DNA of 64,000 bases. Source: Catonia carolina (Eukaryota; Arthropoda; Insecta; Hemiptera; Achilidae). The position numbers and the translations under genes are program-made. The stretch's first letter is position 1; each line of letters begins with the position of its first letter. Positions 32,699 to 42,612 of this stretch are shown piece by piece. The DNA is taken from the NCBI GenBank assembly GCA_035578175.1, contig JAQMRL010000007.1, positions 50,044,727-50,108,726 on the forward strand, read 5' to 3'. The notes beneath the pieces were generated by a model. The model was not told the DNA's origin, did no database searches, and saw only the letters and a list, made by a program, of their open reading frames with translations.

Positions 32699-33709
32699 CA
32701 GGGTGATTCATGAAGTTCTCCCCCCACTTCTACAGCACATTGTACTAGTAAAAATAATGAAAAAATGTTATATAAACATAGGTCCGAAAACGCTTCGTTA
32801 GCGAGTTACAGCTAGCGAAAGTTTCGCCTGGATTTCAGTTCACCAGGTGAAATGAGGTCTTCCTGGAATTGTGGTAAGGTAGATTAAGGGGCAAATTCAA
32901 TCATTTCTTATGGTTTTTGATCTGATAAATTGAATAAAACAGGTCCCAGATCTGTAAGTTAAATAGTTTTTAAGAAAACCAGTGTCAAATGCAAAAAATG
33001 GAGTGAAAAACTTATTTTTTCATCTTTGGGCAAGGATAACTGTGTTATTTCACCAAGAAACAGTTAAAATTTTTCAATAAAACATGTAGAAAATTTTATT
33101 CTGAACAAACCGGTGTAAATTAAGTACACAGAAAGCGAATAGATGTTTGATTAAATGAGTTTTTATTCATAAGAGTATAAAGTAAAATTAACCGGAAAAA
33201 CTAAAATGAAAAAATGTGTTTTTTTCACTCCATTTTTTTGCATTTGACACTGGTTTTCTCAAAAACTATTCGCTTTCTGTGTACTTTATTTACACCGGTT
33301 TGTTCAGAATAAAATTTTCTACATTTTTTATTGAAAATTTTTAACTGTTTCTTGGTGAAATAACAAAGTTATTCTTGCCCAAAGATGAAAAAATGTGATT
33401 TTCACTCCATTTTTTGCATTTGACACTGGTTTTCTCAAAAACTATTTAACTTACAGTTCTGGGACCTGTTTTATTCAATTTATCAGATCAAAAACCATAA
33501 GAAATGATTGAATTCGCCCCTTAATCTACCTTACCACAATTCCAGGAAGACCTCATTTCACCTGGTGAACTGAAATCCAGGCGAAACTTTCGCTAGCTGT
33601 AACTCGCTAACGAAGCGTTTTCGGACCTATGTTTATATAACATTTTTTCATTATTTTTACTAGTACAATGTGCTGTAGAAGTGGGGGGAGAACTTCATGA
33701 ATCACCCTG
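32699..33709. mobile_element. 1-kb fold-back element with TA target duplication
   Basis: It begins CAGGGTGATTCATGAAGTTC and ends with the inverse. Arms of about 440 bp (32699-33141 and 33268-33709) are nearly perfect inverted copies around a 126-base loop. The loop contains an extra copy of a TTTTTTCACTCCATTTTTTT-type arm segment. TA is present on both sides (32697-32698, 33710-33711), and duplication unit 2 shows a single TA at the same point. There is no ORF. TA duplication and CAGGG ends suggest mobilisation by a Tc1/mariner-type transposase. Confidence 0.92.
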
Positions 33710-33836
33710 TATTTATAAAAGTTTGATTAGATATGGAAGGCAGATTTCCTAGTACTTCATAGATAAATTATTCTAAAACAGTTCTTTAGTATTAGTTTTA
33801 ATAATTGAATACACCATAATAATTTAAGTAAAAAAA

Positions 33837-34603
33837 TCTGGTGTAAAACACTCACACAACTTTCTCTTGCCAATGCAAATAATTAACAATAAACCTAACA
33901 TTAGTAATAAAACATTAGAAATGAACAAAAAACTAACCCCAAAAAACATTAGTGAAATACGCAAAATTAAAATCGACCTCAGTTTGGCTTAAAAATACGG
34001 AAAATCGCTCATTCACGCTAAACTAGGCACTGTACAAAAAATGCTTAAAATAAAAGTTGTAGATCTCTTAATTTCCTATAAATTTTATTTTATACATTTT
34101 TGTCGTAAAATGCATTCTAAGGCCGAAATCTTAAAAAAATCGATTTTTCACACGTTTTCGTGAGAAAAAAACAGAAAATCGCTAATTACCGCTAAACTAA
34201 GCGTTATACAAAAAAATGTTTGAAATAAAAGTTGTACAATTTTACATTCTCTACAACTTTTATTATATAACGTTTTGCGCTAAAATGTATATTAAAGCCG
34301 CAATCTTAAAAAGAAAATGTTTTTACGTAAAAACAGCCTCACCCAGAATTTCAGCAAACATGGCGCCTACCCTATCTTGTAGAGCATAAAAAATTTAGTA
34401 AACCAGGCGATTTTTAAAAAAATCGTAGGACCAGTTTTTGAGAAAATCGCAAATAAGTGAAAAATTATACGAATAAACTACCACTTCCGGTTGACCGATT
34501 TTGATGAAAATGTTCGTGTCGGGTCCGGTAGTGGTATGTAACTTAAGTTTTAAGTTTCAAGTTCGTACGATGTTCCGTTCTTGAGATATTCTGTTCACAC
34601 ACA

Positions 34604-34640
<37 letters not shown>

Positions 34641-34771
34641 CAATCGCTAAAAACATGCTTTTTGGATTCAGGGGGTCTGAAAACGTATAGATCCGGTGAA
34701 AACTCGATTTCGAAAAATCGACATGAAACCAATACTTTCCTTCCTATATATTCATATAGGCAAGAGAAAGT
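33837..34771 (-). mobile_element. HINE-A copy 9, at the junction of the tandem duplication
   Basis: A complete minus-orientation copy with a CA/CAGA run (about 34596-34639). It lies exactly between unit 1 (ends about 33836) and unit 2 (starts about 34774), in the opposite orientation to copy 8 inside unit 1. Confidence 0.88.
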
Positions 34772-34773
34772 AA

Positions 34774-35035
34774 TAATATTGGCTGAAAACTAAGACATAG
34801 ATGTCAATTGATTTTTTTCTCTATTCGATTCATCATATTTAAAATGTTTTAACTTCAAAAATGTTCGTTATAAATTATTTTAACCTTTTTGTACAAACAA
34901 TTAAAATTTTATATTTATAAAAGTTTGATTAGATATCGAAGGCAAATTATCTAGTATTTCATAGATAAATTATTCTAAAACAGTTCTTTAGTATTAGTTT
35001 TAATAATTGAATACACCATAATAATTTATAGTAAA
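34774..35035. repeat. Tandem duplication, unit 2 (empty sites)
   Basis: Matches the stripped version of 31612-33836. It contains CAATTGATTTTTTTCTCTAT, the empty HINE-A site, and AAAATTTTATATTTATAAAA, the empty TA site of the fold-back element. Confidence 0.88.
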
Positions 35036-35570
35036 AATAAGTCTTTTGAATAAAAACAGGATCCCTTATCATATCCCAATTCACGGGAATCAAGACTAGT
35101 AAAAAGTCTACATCCCTTTTTGACCTTTATGATGGACTGTATTTTGTTCGGTTAATCGACGATAATGAGTCGCCATCATCGTGCGACTACAATAATTTTC
35201 CCCTCGATAATTACTTCTCTTAAAGTTCAACAATTCAAGTTTTTCCGTCGTACAATTTTCCAAAATCACGTTTATTAAAAGCTGAGATTGAGCTTACCCG
35301 TTGGTAGTAATAATCTAAGAAGCATATAGAAATACAACAATGGCCAAATTGAAAACTGAGAGTAGGAAATTGTGTTCCACGATACAAAAACTAATTTCAA
35401 TGGATATAAAATTGTTAATAACACCACCGACCTTGGTAGCTTGAAAACCTTTTAGCACGTAACTTTTTTCATTGGTTTGTATCTCTATCTGCGTCACTTT
35501 TTTCACTGATTTTTCTAGTTTTGTGTTATTCATCTTAAAATTCATTTTTTACGGTTTCTGATAAAAAACC
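35036..35570. other. No gene recognised
   Basis: The 76-codon minus-strand ORF at 35315-35545 has no domain that I recognise. Otherwise unremarkable. Confidence 0.35.
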
Positions 35571-35573
35571 GAC

Positions 35574-35648
35574 CTTATAAGGTTTAGATCTTATAAGGTC
35601 TTGATATCTTATAAGGTTTTGATCTTATAAGGTCAATGACCTTATAAG
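35574..35648. repeat. Array of five CTTATAAG palindromes at about 17-bp spacing
   Basis: CTTATAAG occurs at 35574, 35590, 35608, 35624 and 35641, with spacings 16, 18, 16 and 17. Flanking bases often extend the palindrome to ACCTTATAAGGT. It could be a decayed satellite, part of a small hairpin element, or a protein-binding array. HINE-A copy 10 inserted ten bases after it. Confidence 0.7.
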
Positions 35649-35657
35649 ATCAAAAAA

Positions 35658-36413
35658 TCTGGTGTGACACACTCACACAACTTTCTCTCGCCAATGCAAA
35701 TAATGACCAATATAACTTAACATTAGCAATAAAACATTAGAAATAAACAAAAACTAACCTCAAAAAACATAACCTTTTTTAATCATGAGTGAAAGACCCA
35801 AAATGAAAATCGACCTCAGTTTGGCTTAAAAATACGGAAAATCACTCTTTCACGCTAAACTAGGCTCTGTAGAGAACAATGCTTTAAATAAAAGTTGTAG
35901 ATCTTTTAATTTTCTATAAATTTGAATATACACTTTTGTCGTAAAATGCATACTAAGGCCGAAATCTTTAAAAAATCGATTTTTCACACGTTTTCGTGAG
36001 AAAAAAACAGAAAATCGCTAAATACCGCTAAACGTTATACAAAAAAATGTCCGAAATAAAAGTTATAGGTGTTTAAATTCTCTACATATTTTATAATAAA
36101 TTTTTGCGTTAAAATTCAAATTTAAGCCGTAATTTTAAAAAAAATATTTACGTGAACACAGTCTCACCAAGAATTTCAGCAAACATGGCGCCTACCCTAT
36201 CGTGTAGAGCATAAAAAATTTAGTAAACCAGGACATTTTTTAAACAATCATAGGACTAGTTTTTGAGAAAATCGCAAAAAAGTGAAAAATTACACGAATA
36301 AACTACAACTTCCGGTTGACCGATTTTGATGAAAATGTTCGTGTCGGGTCCGGTAAAGGTATGTAACGTAAGTTTCAAGTCCGTACGATGTTCCGTTCTT
36401 AGATATTCTGTTT

Positions 36414-36451
<38 letters not shown>

Positions 36452-36585
36452 ACCAATCGCTAAAACCATGTTTTTTGGATTCAGGGGGTCTGAATACGTG
36501 TAGATCCGGTGAAAACTCGATTTCGAAAAATCGACATGAAAACAATACTTTCCTTCCTATAATATTCATATAGGCAAGAGAAAGT
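35658..36585 (-). mobile_element. HINE-A copy 10
   Basis: A complete minus-orientation copy: TCTGGTGTGACACACTCACA at the hairpin end, ATIR, both units (the first slightly shortened), a CA run (about 36418-36448), and ATIR at 36585. Confidence 0.86.
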
Positions 36586-36699
36586 AATAGTGATTTTGTC
36601 TTATTAGTGGTTGTATTTTTTTCTTCATACATGCAAAGGAAGAGGTTGTTTTATTATTCAGAGACACCAGGGTGAAATTCATTCCGCCCTAAGACTTTA
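36586..36699. other. Short spacer
   Basis: Nothing recognised. Confidence 0.3.
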
Positions 36700-36869
36700 A
36701 CTTGAGCTATGATATGTTGAAACGATCACCAGTTAAGCTACCCGACGATTCATCTAGACGATTTTTGAAGAAGATAGACGCACTGACAACACTATCGGGA
36801 AGCCTATTCCAAAGATTGAAGAAATTATATTTCGTAATTTTGTACGAAATTGGTTATTCAGTATAGGAT
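36700..36869 (-). pseudogene. LINE RT C-terminal tip (LINE-e-like)
   Basis: The minus strand reads TKYNFFNLWNRLPDSVVSAS, then FFKNRLDESSG and a stop soon after. (F)F..R(V)...WN.LP..VV.A.S...FK.RLD is the last motif of many insect LINE RTs. Only this tip remains; its upstream side is cut by the MITE at 36870. Confidence 0.75.
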
Positions 36870-37203
36870 AGAGTGACCAAATGATTCCTAAAGAGATCCA
36901 GGACACTGCAAACTTACGAAGAGGTCTGGAGTCTAAGGGTTTCGGAATACCCTCCATAGGATCTGTGGAGGGATCCGGGCTTTTAAATGACAGGGTTTAA
37001 ATCTGGATTTTAAGGTCTTACGAACCGTGAATAAGACGGTTTCTGTATTGAGCAAAATTTCTTAAAACATTATAAAAATTTCTTATAATCCATTTTCTAA
37101 ACTAAATTCCGGGATTATAAAGCATCCCGAAACATTAATTCGGGACGTAAATAATAGTGAATAACCGGAACAATCCTGGATTTCCGGGACGTTTGGTCAC
37201 CCT
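36870..37203. mobile_element. Small MITE with AGGGTGACCAAACG ends (hAT-like, tentative)
   Basis: The left end AGAGTGACCAAATGATTCC and the inverted right end AGGGTGACCAAACGTCCCGG pair over about 14 positions. The interior has repeated GGGAC/CCGGA motifs. No convincing 8-bp duplication was identified, so hAT membership rests only on TIR flavour. Confidence 0.55.
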
Positions 37204-37390
37204 CGTACAGCAGCTGTACATCGTCCTCTATTGTCAAGATCCCCCCTTGATCGACAATGGAACTGAAGTTATCATGTCGATCAGATTCCCCGACGACGAT
37301 GGTATCCTAGGGTAGAGTATTAAGTTTTATTAATATATTTATTTTTTTAGTTCATACGAATAAATTTATAATATTTTTTGATTATTGTTT

Positions 37391-37393
37391 CAG
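37391..37393 (+). promoter_or_regulatory. 3' splice site of the onecut exon
   Basis: A pyrimidine-rich ATTATTGTTTCAG precedes the first in-frame codon of the ONECUT linker. It decides the exon start. Confidence 0.8.
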
Positions 37394-37506
37394 CATGCAA
37401 GAGGAAAGAGGAGCCGCAGATCCACTCAGAACACACCCCCGCCCCCAAGAAACCACGTTTGGTTTTCACCGACCTGCAGCGTCGTACTCTTCAGGCTATT
37501 TTTAAG
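37394..37506 (+). CDS. onecut: onecut internal exon: linker and N-terminal part of the homeodomain
   Basis: Single internal exon of a ONECUT-class (CUT plus homeodomain) transcription factor, a nuclear DNA-binding regulator of neural and other differentiation genes. The acceptor is TTATTGTTTCAG at 37393. The exon starts with two bases completing a split codon (G|CA, Ala if the upstream exon ends in G), as in vertebrate ONECUT genes where the second exon begins at ACKRKE. The 37 full codons read CKRKEEPQIHSEHTPA, then PKKPRLVFTDLQRRTLQAIFK (quoted in parts). KKPRLVFTD(L/V)QRRTL.AIFK is diagnostic. The donor after AAG is GTTGTC, a weak match. It encodes only the homeodomain N-terminal arm and helix 1; helices 2-3 must come from another exon not seen here, and the CUT-domain exon is also outside. 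The surrounding introns are therefore at least tens of kilobases, if assembly is correct. A processed pseudogene is unlikely because both edges are splice sites. Confidence 0.9.
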
Positions 37507-37679
37507 GTTGTCATAAATTCGATAAAACAAATTACAGGATGGATTATTATATAAATAATAATTTTATAATTTAAATTTATTAAACACGAAATCGAACGTT
37601 TTACAAAAAATACACCTGTTCATTTTTGAATGAATTTAAATGAAAATTATATATACTAATAAATGTAAAAAGTTTTCAG

Positions 37680-37740
37680 ATACAAAGAGCCTCGGCCGGT
37701 GGGAGACGCTGTATGGTTTGAGCATCATTCAATTACACAG
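37680..37740 (+). other. Possible 61-base exon downstream of the onecut exon
   Basis: A TACTAAT branch-point-like sequence (about 37653) and TTTTCAG precede it, and CAG|GTGACT follows. It is GC-rich (CTCGGCCGGTGGGAGACG) against an AT-rich background. One frame is open (TACAAAGAGCC... to CAATTACACAG), giving 20 residues including EPRPVGDAVWFEHH. Joined directly to 37506, the frame instead gives about 13 residues and a stop. It does not encode the ETKRPSKE continuation expected of the homeodomain. It could be an alternative or poison exon, or chance. Confidence 0.35.
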
Positions 37741-39159
37741 GTGACTGGAAAAAGCACATTTCTTGTAAATCGATGATGAATTTTCTGACGTATCAATAAG
37801 TTAAATTGAAAAACGGTTCGGTTAGGAGGTGAAAACGCTAAACTAATATTTGTAAATTCCTTTACACAAACTTAATTATTTACATAAATATAGAAAATCA
37901 ATATAGAGTTCGGTATCTCTCGATTTCGAGGAAGGAATGTCATCGTAGCGATATGTGAATTATTATTATTATTGCCTTATATGTACAGATTTTATAACAA
38001 TTTCCCTACTGTGTAATAGACTATTTAATAAAATAAATAAATAAAATAAAACAATAAGAATTTCAAAAAAATTATAATATTCACAAATACTATTTATTAT
38101 TATTAATTATATTAATAAAACATTTTATTTAAAAAAAATATTAATATTAGAATTTATTTTACACTGTAACCAAGTTTTATTTCCGACACCATTCTCTTTT
38201 TTAGTTTATTATTTAAGAATAAATTAAACAAAATATATTTTTATTTCTTTGACAGGGAAGGGATGCACGTAAATCAGTATGAGTTCAACAAAAATAAAAT
38301 GTGTAAAACAACTATTTGTGTTTCAGTGCACAAAACACAAATTTTTAGTTCACATTTCGCTGTTAATCATACTGATTGAAATGCATTGATTACACGCATT
38401 TGTACACATGGACAAATACATTTTAAATTTATTATACAATACACATGATTTATTAGTAACTAAATTAAAATCACTGTTTTTCATTACTTTTTATTTTCAA
38501 TTTAAAAATAATAAATGAACAATGTTTCCTGTTAACTGTTAATAAACATTGAATACTTTTCAAGAAAAGTTTAGGCATCCCCAACTATAACAATATATTT
38601 TTTAACTTTGGTTTTTTTTACACTTGTGCTAGCTAGTTAAATTATTAATTTACGTTGCATAATAATTTTTTATTTACACTAGAATTTATACAAACAACAC
38701 CGTGTTAGCCCGTATATAAGACGATCGTTGATTTTCCCGTTGATAACGTTAAAAATTTAGGACAAAACTTTTTTTTAATTCGTGTACTTTACAAGGGTTC
38801 TCTAACAAACTGTACCCTTACAGTTACTTCTTACGTTTTCCTTAACAATTTGGAAATACATTCCATCTAGAACACCTACACTGATGACGGTGATTAGTAT
38901 CACATAAGCATTTTAGTTTTGTAATGTATCATTAGATAACCACGGAGCATTTTCTTCTTCTGAGTAGAACTACCTCAAACGTTTCCACAAGCCTAAACTT
39001 CCGTTAAATTGATCCAGCGATAAATTCCCACCCCTGTTTCTTCAACTTTTAAGGTTACAATTTTACGAATAGTTTTTATTCTTTCTTCAAGTTTACAAAT
39101 AGATTTCCAAAGGATATCTTTTAAACGTCCTTTTTCAGGTCCAAAAAATTTGTTTCCTT
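37741..39159. other. Intronic sequence, nothing recognised
   Basis: AT-rich with no recognised transposon. A 17-base sequence at 37904-37920 recurs inverted at 56292-56308. The rest of the onecut homeobox is not here. Confidence 0.4.
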
Positions 39160-39480
39160 CCGAATGTGCATTTTATATCTAGAGCTTTTATAACCGCTTT
39201 CTTACAAATATTCTTCTTTTTGGCGTATCCAGTTCAAATTTTGGCAACCATCATGGCTATTCTGACTTTGTCGGTTGCTATCCGGAACAATTCCATGAAG
39301 CTCTTACCAAGCCAGGTCCTCAAATTGCCCACCCAGAAAATTCTTCATCTGCCAGTATTCCTGTATCCTTCTATATTTCCTAGCTGAATGCGCTGTAACA
39401 GTTCATAACTTTTTTATTTATCTTGATAAAAGTTTACATTTAACGATTTTAACTGATTTTAGAACTAAATTCATTCCCCA
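39160..39480 (-). pseudogene. LINE-f C-terminal end, decayed
   Basis: The minus strand reads RIQLGNIEGYRNTGR, a stop, RIFWVGNLRTWLGKSF, then ELFRIATDKVRIAMMVAKI and a stop. (G)..GRR.I.W...LR.W.G.S...LFR.A..K.....M.A.(I/L) is the C-terminal tail of another insect LINE group. The + strand ORF over the same bases is its shadow. Confidence 0.72.
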
Positions 39481-39924
39481 CAAGACTTCTTGGTGACGTT
39501 CTGCGTCCATTGTATCCTGAATATTTTCCAATACGGCCACAGTTTAAAGGCTTCGAGCTTGCGGGTAGTTGCCTTGTTTAGGTCCAAGACAGATATTAGC
39601 TTCAGTCAATTTGTATTTTTTGCTACAGTGCAATTGTTTAGTTTTATCCTCAACAATTAGTTAAAACTTTACATCATAACGCCCATGCACATTTCATTCA
39701 TATTTCCATTCCGCATTGCTTGTTTGTTCACTCGAACGCACTTAGAAAATTTTAAAGTGAGAACCTCACAAAATTTGACATTCGGTATGATACCTACTCC
39801 ACCCAATCCGATTAGAGACGAATGGCTTTACAAGACCATATAAGCCTCGAGTATCCCAGAGCACGGTTTCTGCTGAATCAAGGGTAGTATAAAAAAACTA
39901 TTCCTTAATAAGGAATATTTTTCT
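39481..39924. other. No feature recognised
   Basis: Possibly further LINE-f sequence on the minus strand near 39500-39560, but not clear enough to extend the call. Confidence 0.3.
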
Positions 39925-40330
39925 TCTTCTTCTTCTTACTATCAAGGATTAGGCATAAGCCTGTTTCAAACTCACAAACCATCTTGTACCGCTACACAAA
40001 CACGAGACATTCCAACTCGTACATCTCGACTACTGCCATCTTCTTCGAGGTCTTCCCACCTCCCTTCTTCCAACTGGAACATATTCTGTCACTTTTAGAG
40101 GTATTCTCTCCTCTGGCATTCGTTCCTAATGTTGCCTCCATTGATTCCGGTACTTCTCCACTTTTTCATTCAAGCTAAATACACCCAACTCGGATCTAAT
40201 TTCTTCGTTATGTATTAGATCCAGCCTCGAGCAGCCCTTCACCCTTCTTAAAAACCTCATTTCAGCTGCTTGGATCATACTTTCTTGGCGTTTTGTGGTA
40301 AGCCATGACTCAAGGAATATTTTTTTTCAA
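39925..40330 (-). pseudogene. LINE-a 3' end, decayed
   Basis: The minus strand from 40330 reads ESWLTTKRQESMIQAAE, MRFLRRVKGCSRLDLIHNEE, IRSELGVFSLNEKVEKYRNQ, a stop, then GRREVGRPRRRWQ and a 3' UTR. A GAA-rich run at 39921-39940 is the tail. It is the best-preserved copy of the family also at 4529 and 12900. Confidence 0.82.
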
Positions 40331-42612
40331 AACACACGACTACACAGATAAGACGAGTTCTCGGCAACACATTTTGAAAAATCTTATATGCGGGCGAGGA
40401 CGGTAATATGAAGATAATAAATATATTTTTAAAGTAAATTAAACAAATTTTAAAAAATTAGGTTGTTTGTTTCACATAAAAATTAATTCAAGAGAGTTCG
40501 CAATAAAATATTGCAGTAACATCCAAAAATGTAACGACTTACGTATAAACTTTTAACCAGCACAACATACAATATACACAAAATACTCTAAAATTTATAC
40601 AAGTACAAAAATACACCCAATAAAAATTTTATTACTTTTATAATATGGCTATTGTCTTTTATTTTAGTCACTTTTAATAGAACTTGATATTTTGTGTGAT
40701 AAAAACTATTAATTCTAGATCACTTATAAAAGATTCGTCGTTTTTTAAAAACAATTTCATTACAGATAATAAATAATCTGTGTGTATTATATATAATACT
40801 GACTTACGAATACATGAAATTATCCGTACAATAAAGAATTAAATTGAAGGTATTTTGTTTAATATCAATGAATATAATTTTGCAAGTTTCTTGAATTAAA
40901 ATTTAGAGGTAATATAAAAACTGTAAATTAATTTTTTTAGTATACCATAAATAAATTGATTATATTTGTTAAATTAGAAGAAGTCGTATAAAATTTAAAT
41001 AAGCTGTACTAATTATGGTCTAGATATTAATTAATCACAATTTTTATACCACACCATAATTTTAAAAAGTTTTGGGAGCTTTTCGAGAATTTTTTTCAAT
41101 AATCACGTTATCTTAAAATATTTTTGTAAATGTACGACTAAATGATTTTTGTAGCTTTAAAAATTCGATTTATCTCACCCGATGATCAAACATTTCTTGT
41201 TTGCTAAAAACGAATATTTTAAAAATACATTATAATCAAAAACAATTTATTTAATACTCGTATTATAAAATATTACCTGTAGATTTCAATTCAAAAATAT
41301 TTTTAACGTAAATTCGAAAAACTCACACAACCGGCTTAATTTCTTATACATTTTAAATTTACGTTTCTTATATAGAAGTGTTTAAAATTAAATTTCGGTA
41401 TTTACATTAACAATTAGATCTAATAAAATTCAAAAAATCCACTGGGATTGCTATTGTTTAGAACTGCAGGTAAACAATAATTGATAGGAGAAATATTTTT
41501 CCTATAATTTACTTATTTATAGTTACCTCTATTGTTAAAGTTCTTCTTTTATTGTTTTTAGTTGAGAAGCTGAAGCATGTTCAAGATCCATTTAGGCATT
41601 ATATAAAAAAAGCCAGAAAACCTATTTCAGAATAGTCAGTCAAATTATTTTTTTACGATAACCAATCATAAAACGTTGGTTTAGTCATGAACGTGTTTCT
41701 TACATTTCGTTATTATCAGTTACTTTGTGAAAGATATATTTTAACACTTGTTTGAGAATTCTGTGCTTCAAAACAAATTTCAATTATTACCATTTATTTT
41801 TTGATTTTTACTTTAAGATAATATCAGAACCTTGATAGTCCGAATGTTCGTTAATCCAACTATCAATTATAATTTAGAGTATGTATTAAACTTCGCTATC
41901 TAAATAGGCAATCGAATCTTTTTTAATTTTACTACAGTATATGTCACATCATTGTGAGCTTCTACGTCTAGCATTGCTAACAACTCTACTTCGCTCCACG
42001 TTTATCCAGCTTTACAATTTTTGGAAGACGAGATTATCAGCCGTAATCATCGTACCTGCTGCCTTGATAATGTCGTGTAAACCAAACATTGTTCATTTTC
42101 GCGTCATATTGAGCTTCAATTAACAGTTTTATTAATTAGTTATTGTTTTTATTATGAATTATATTACTTTTACCTTTTTTTGTGAATTTACGTTACTTTC
42201 GGTTAAACTAAAATAATTCGTAAATCAAAAATTTAATTTTAACTTGTTATAGTGATTGCTTTCAATGAGCGGATAATTGATCCACTCTTTACAATCCGCC
42301 AAGGCGTTGAAGTAGTGGATAACCGGGAATGCGGGGGGGAGCTAAAAACTGTTAAGTCAGTTAAACGGGAAGTTTAAAATTGTGAAGAAGGTTAAACAAA
42401 GTTTCATACACAAGAAAAAAATATTTAAAAACTGGAGCAAATTTGGATAGCTTTAATAAATAGCTAAACAAATCAAAACTAAAAATGATAAATTATAAAT
42501 GAAAATAAAATAAAAACATAATTATAAAACATGAATAACTTATCGTATTTATAGATACATATTGTCGTTTTAATTCGCTCGTGTGCTTCTGTGGGTGAGG
42601 TATTCGTGGAAA
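40331..42612. other. AT-rich, no gene recognised
   Basis: A short open frame (41941-42123) shows no domain. No paired terminal repeats were found. Confidence 0.4.

Larger units (their letters stand above)
31612..33836. repeat. Tandem duplication, unit 1 (carries two insertions)
   Basis: Removing HINE-A copy 8 (31660-32594) and the fold-back element (32699-33709) leaves about 270 bases, starting AATATTGGCTGATAACTAAG and ending CACCATAATAATTTAAGTAA. These match 34774-35035 with only about ten differences by eye. Unit 2 has neither insertion, so it records the ancestral site of both. Confidence 0.88.
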
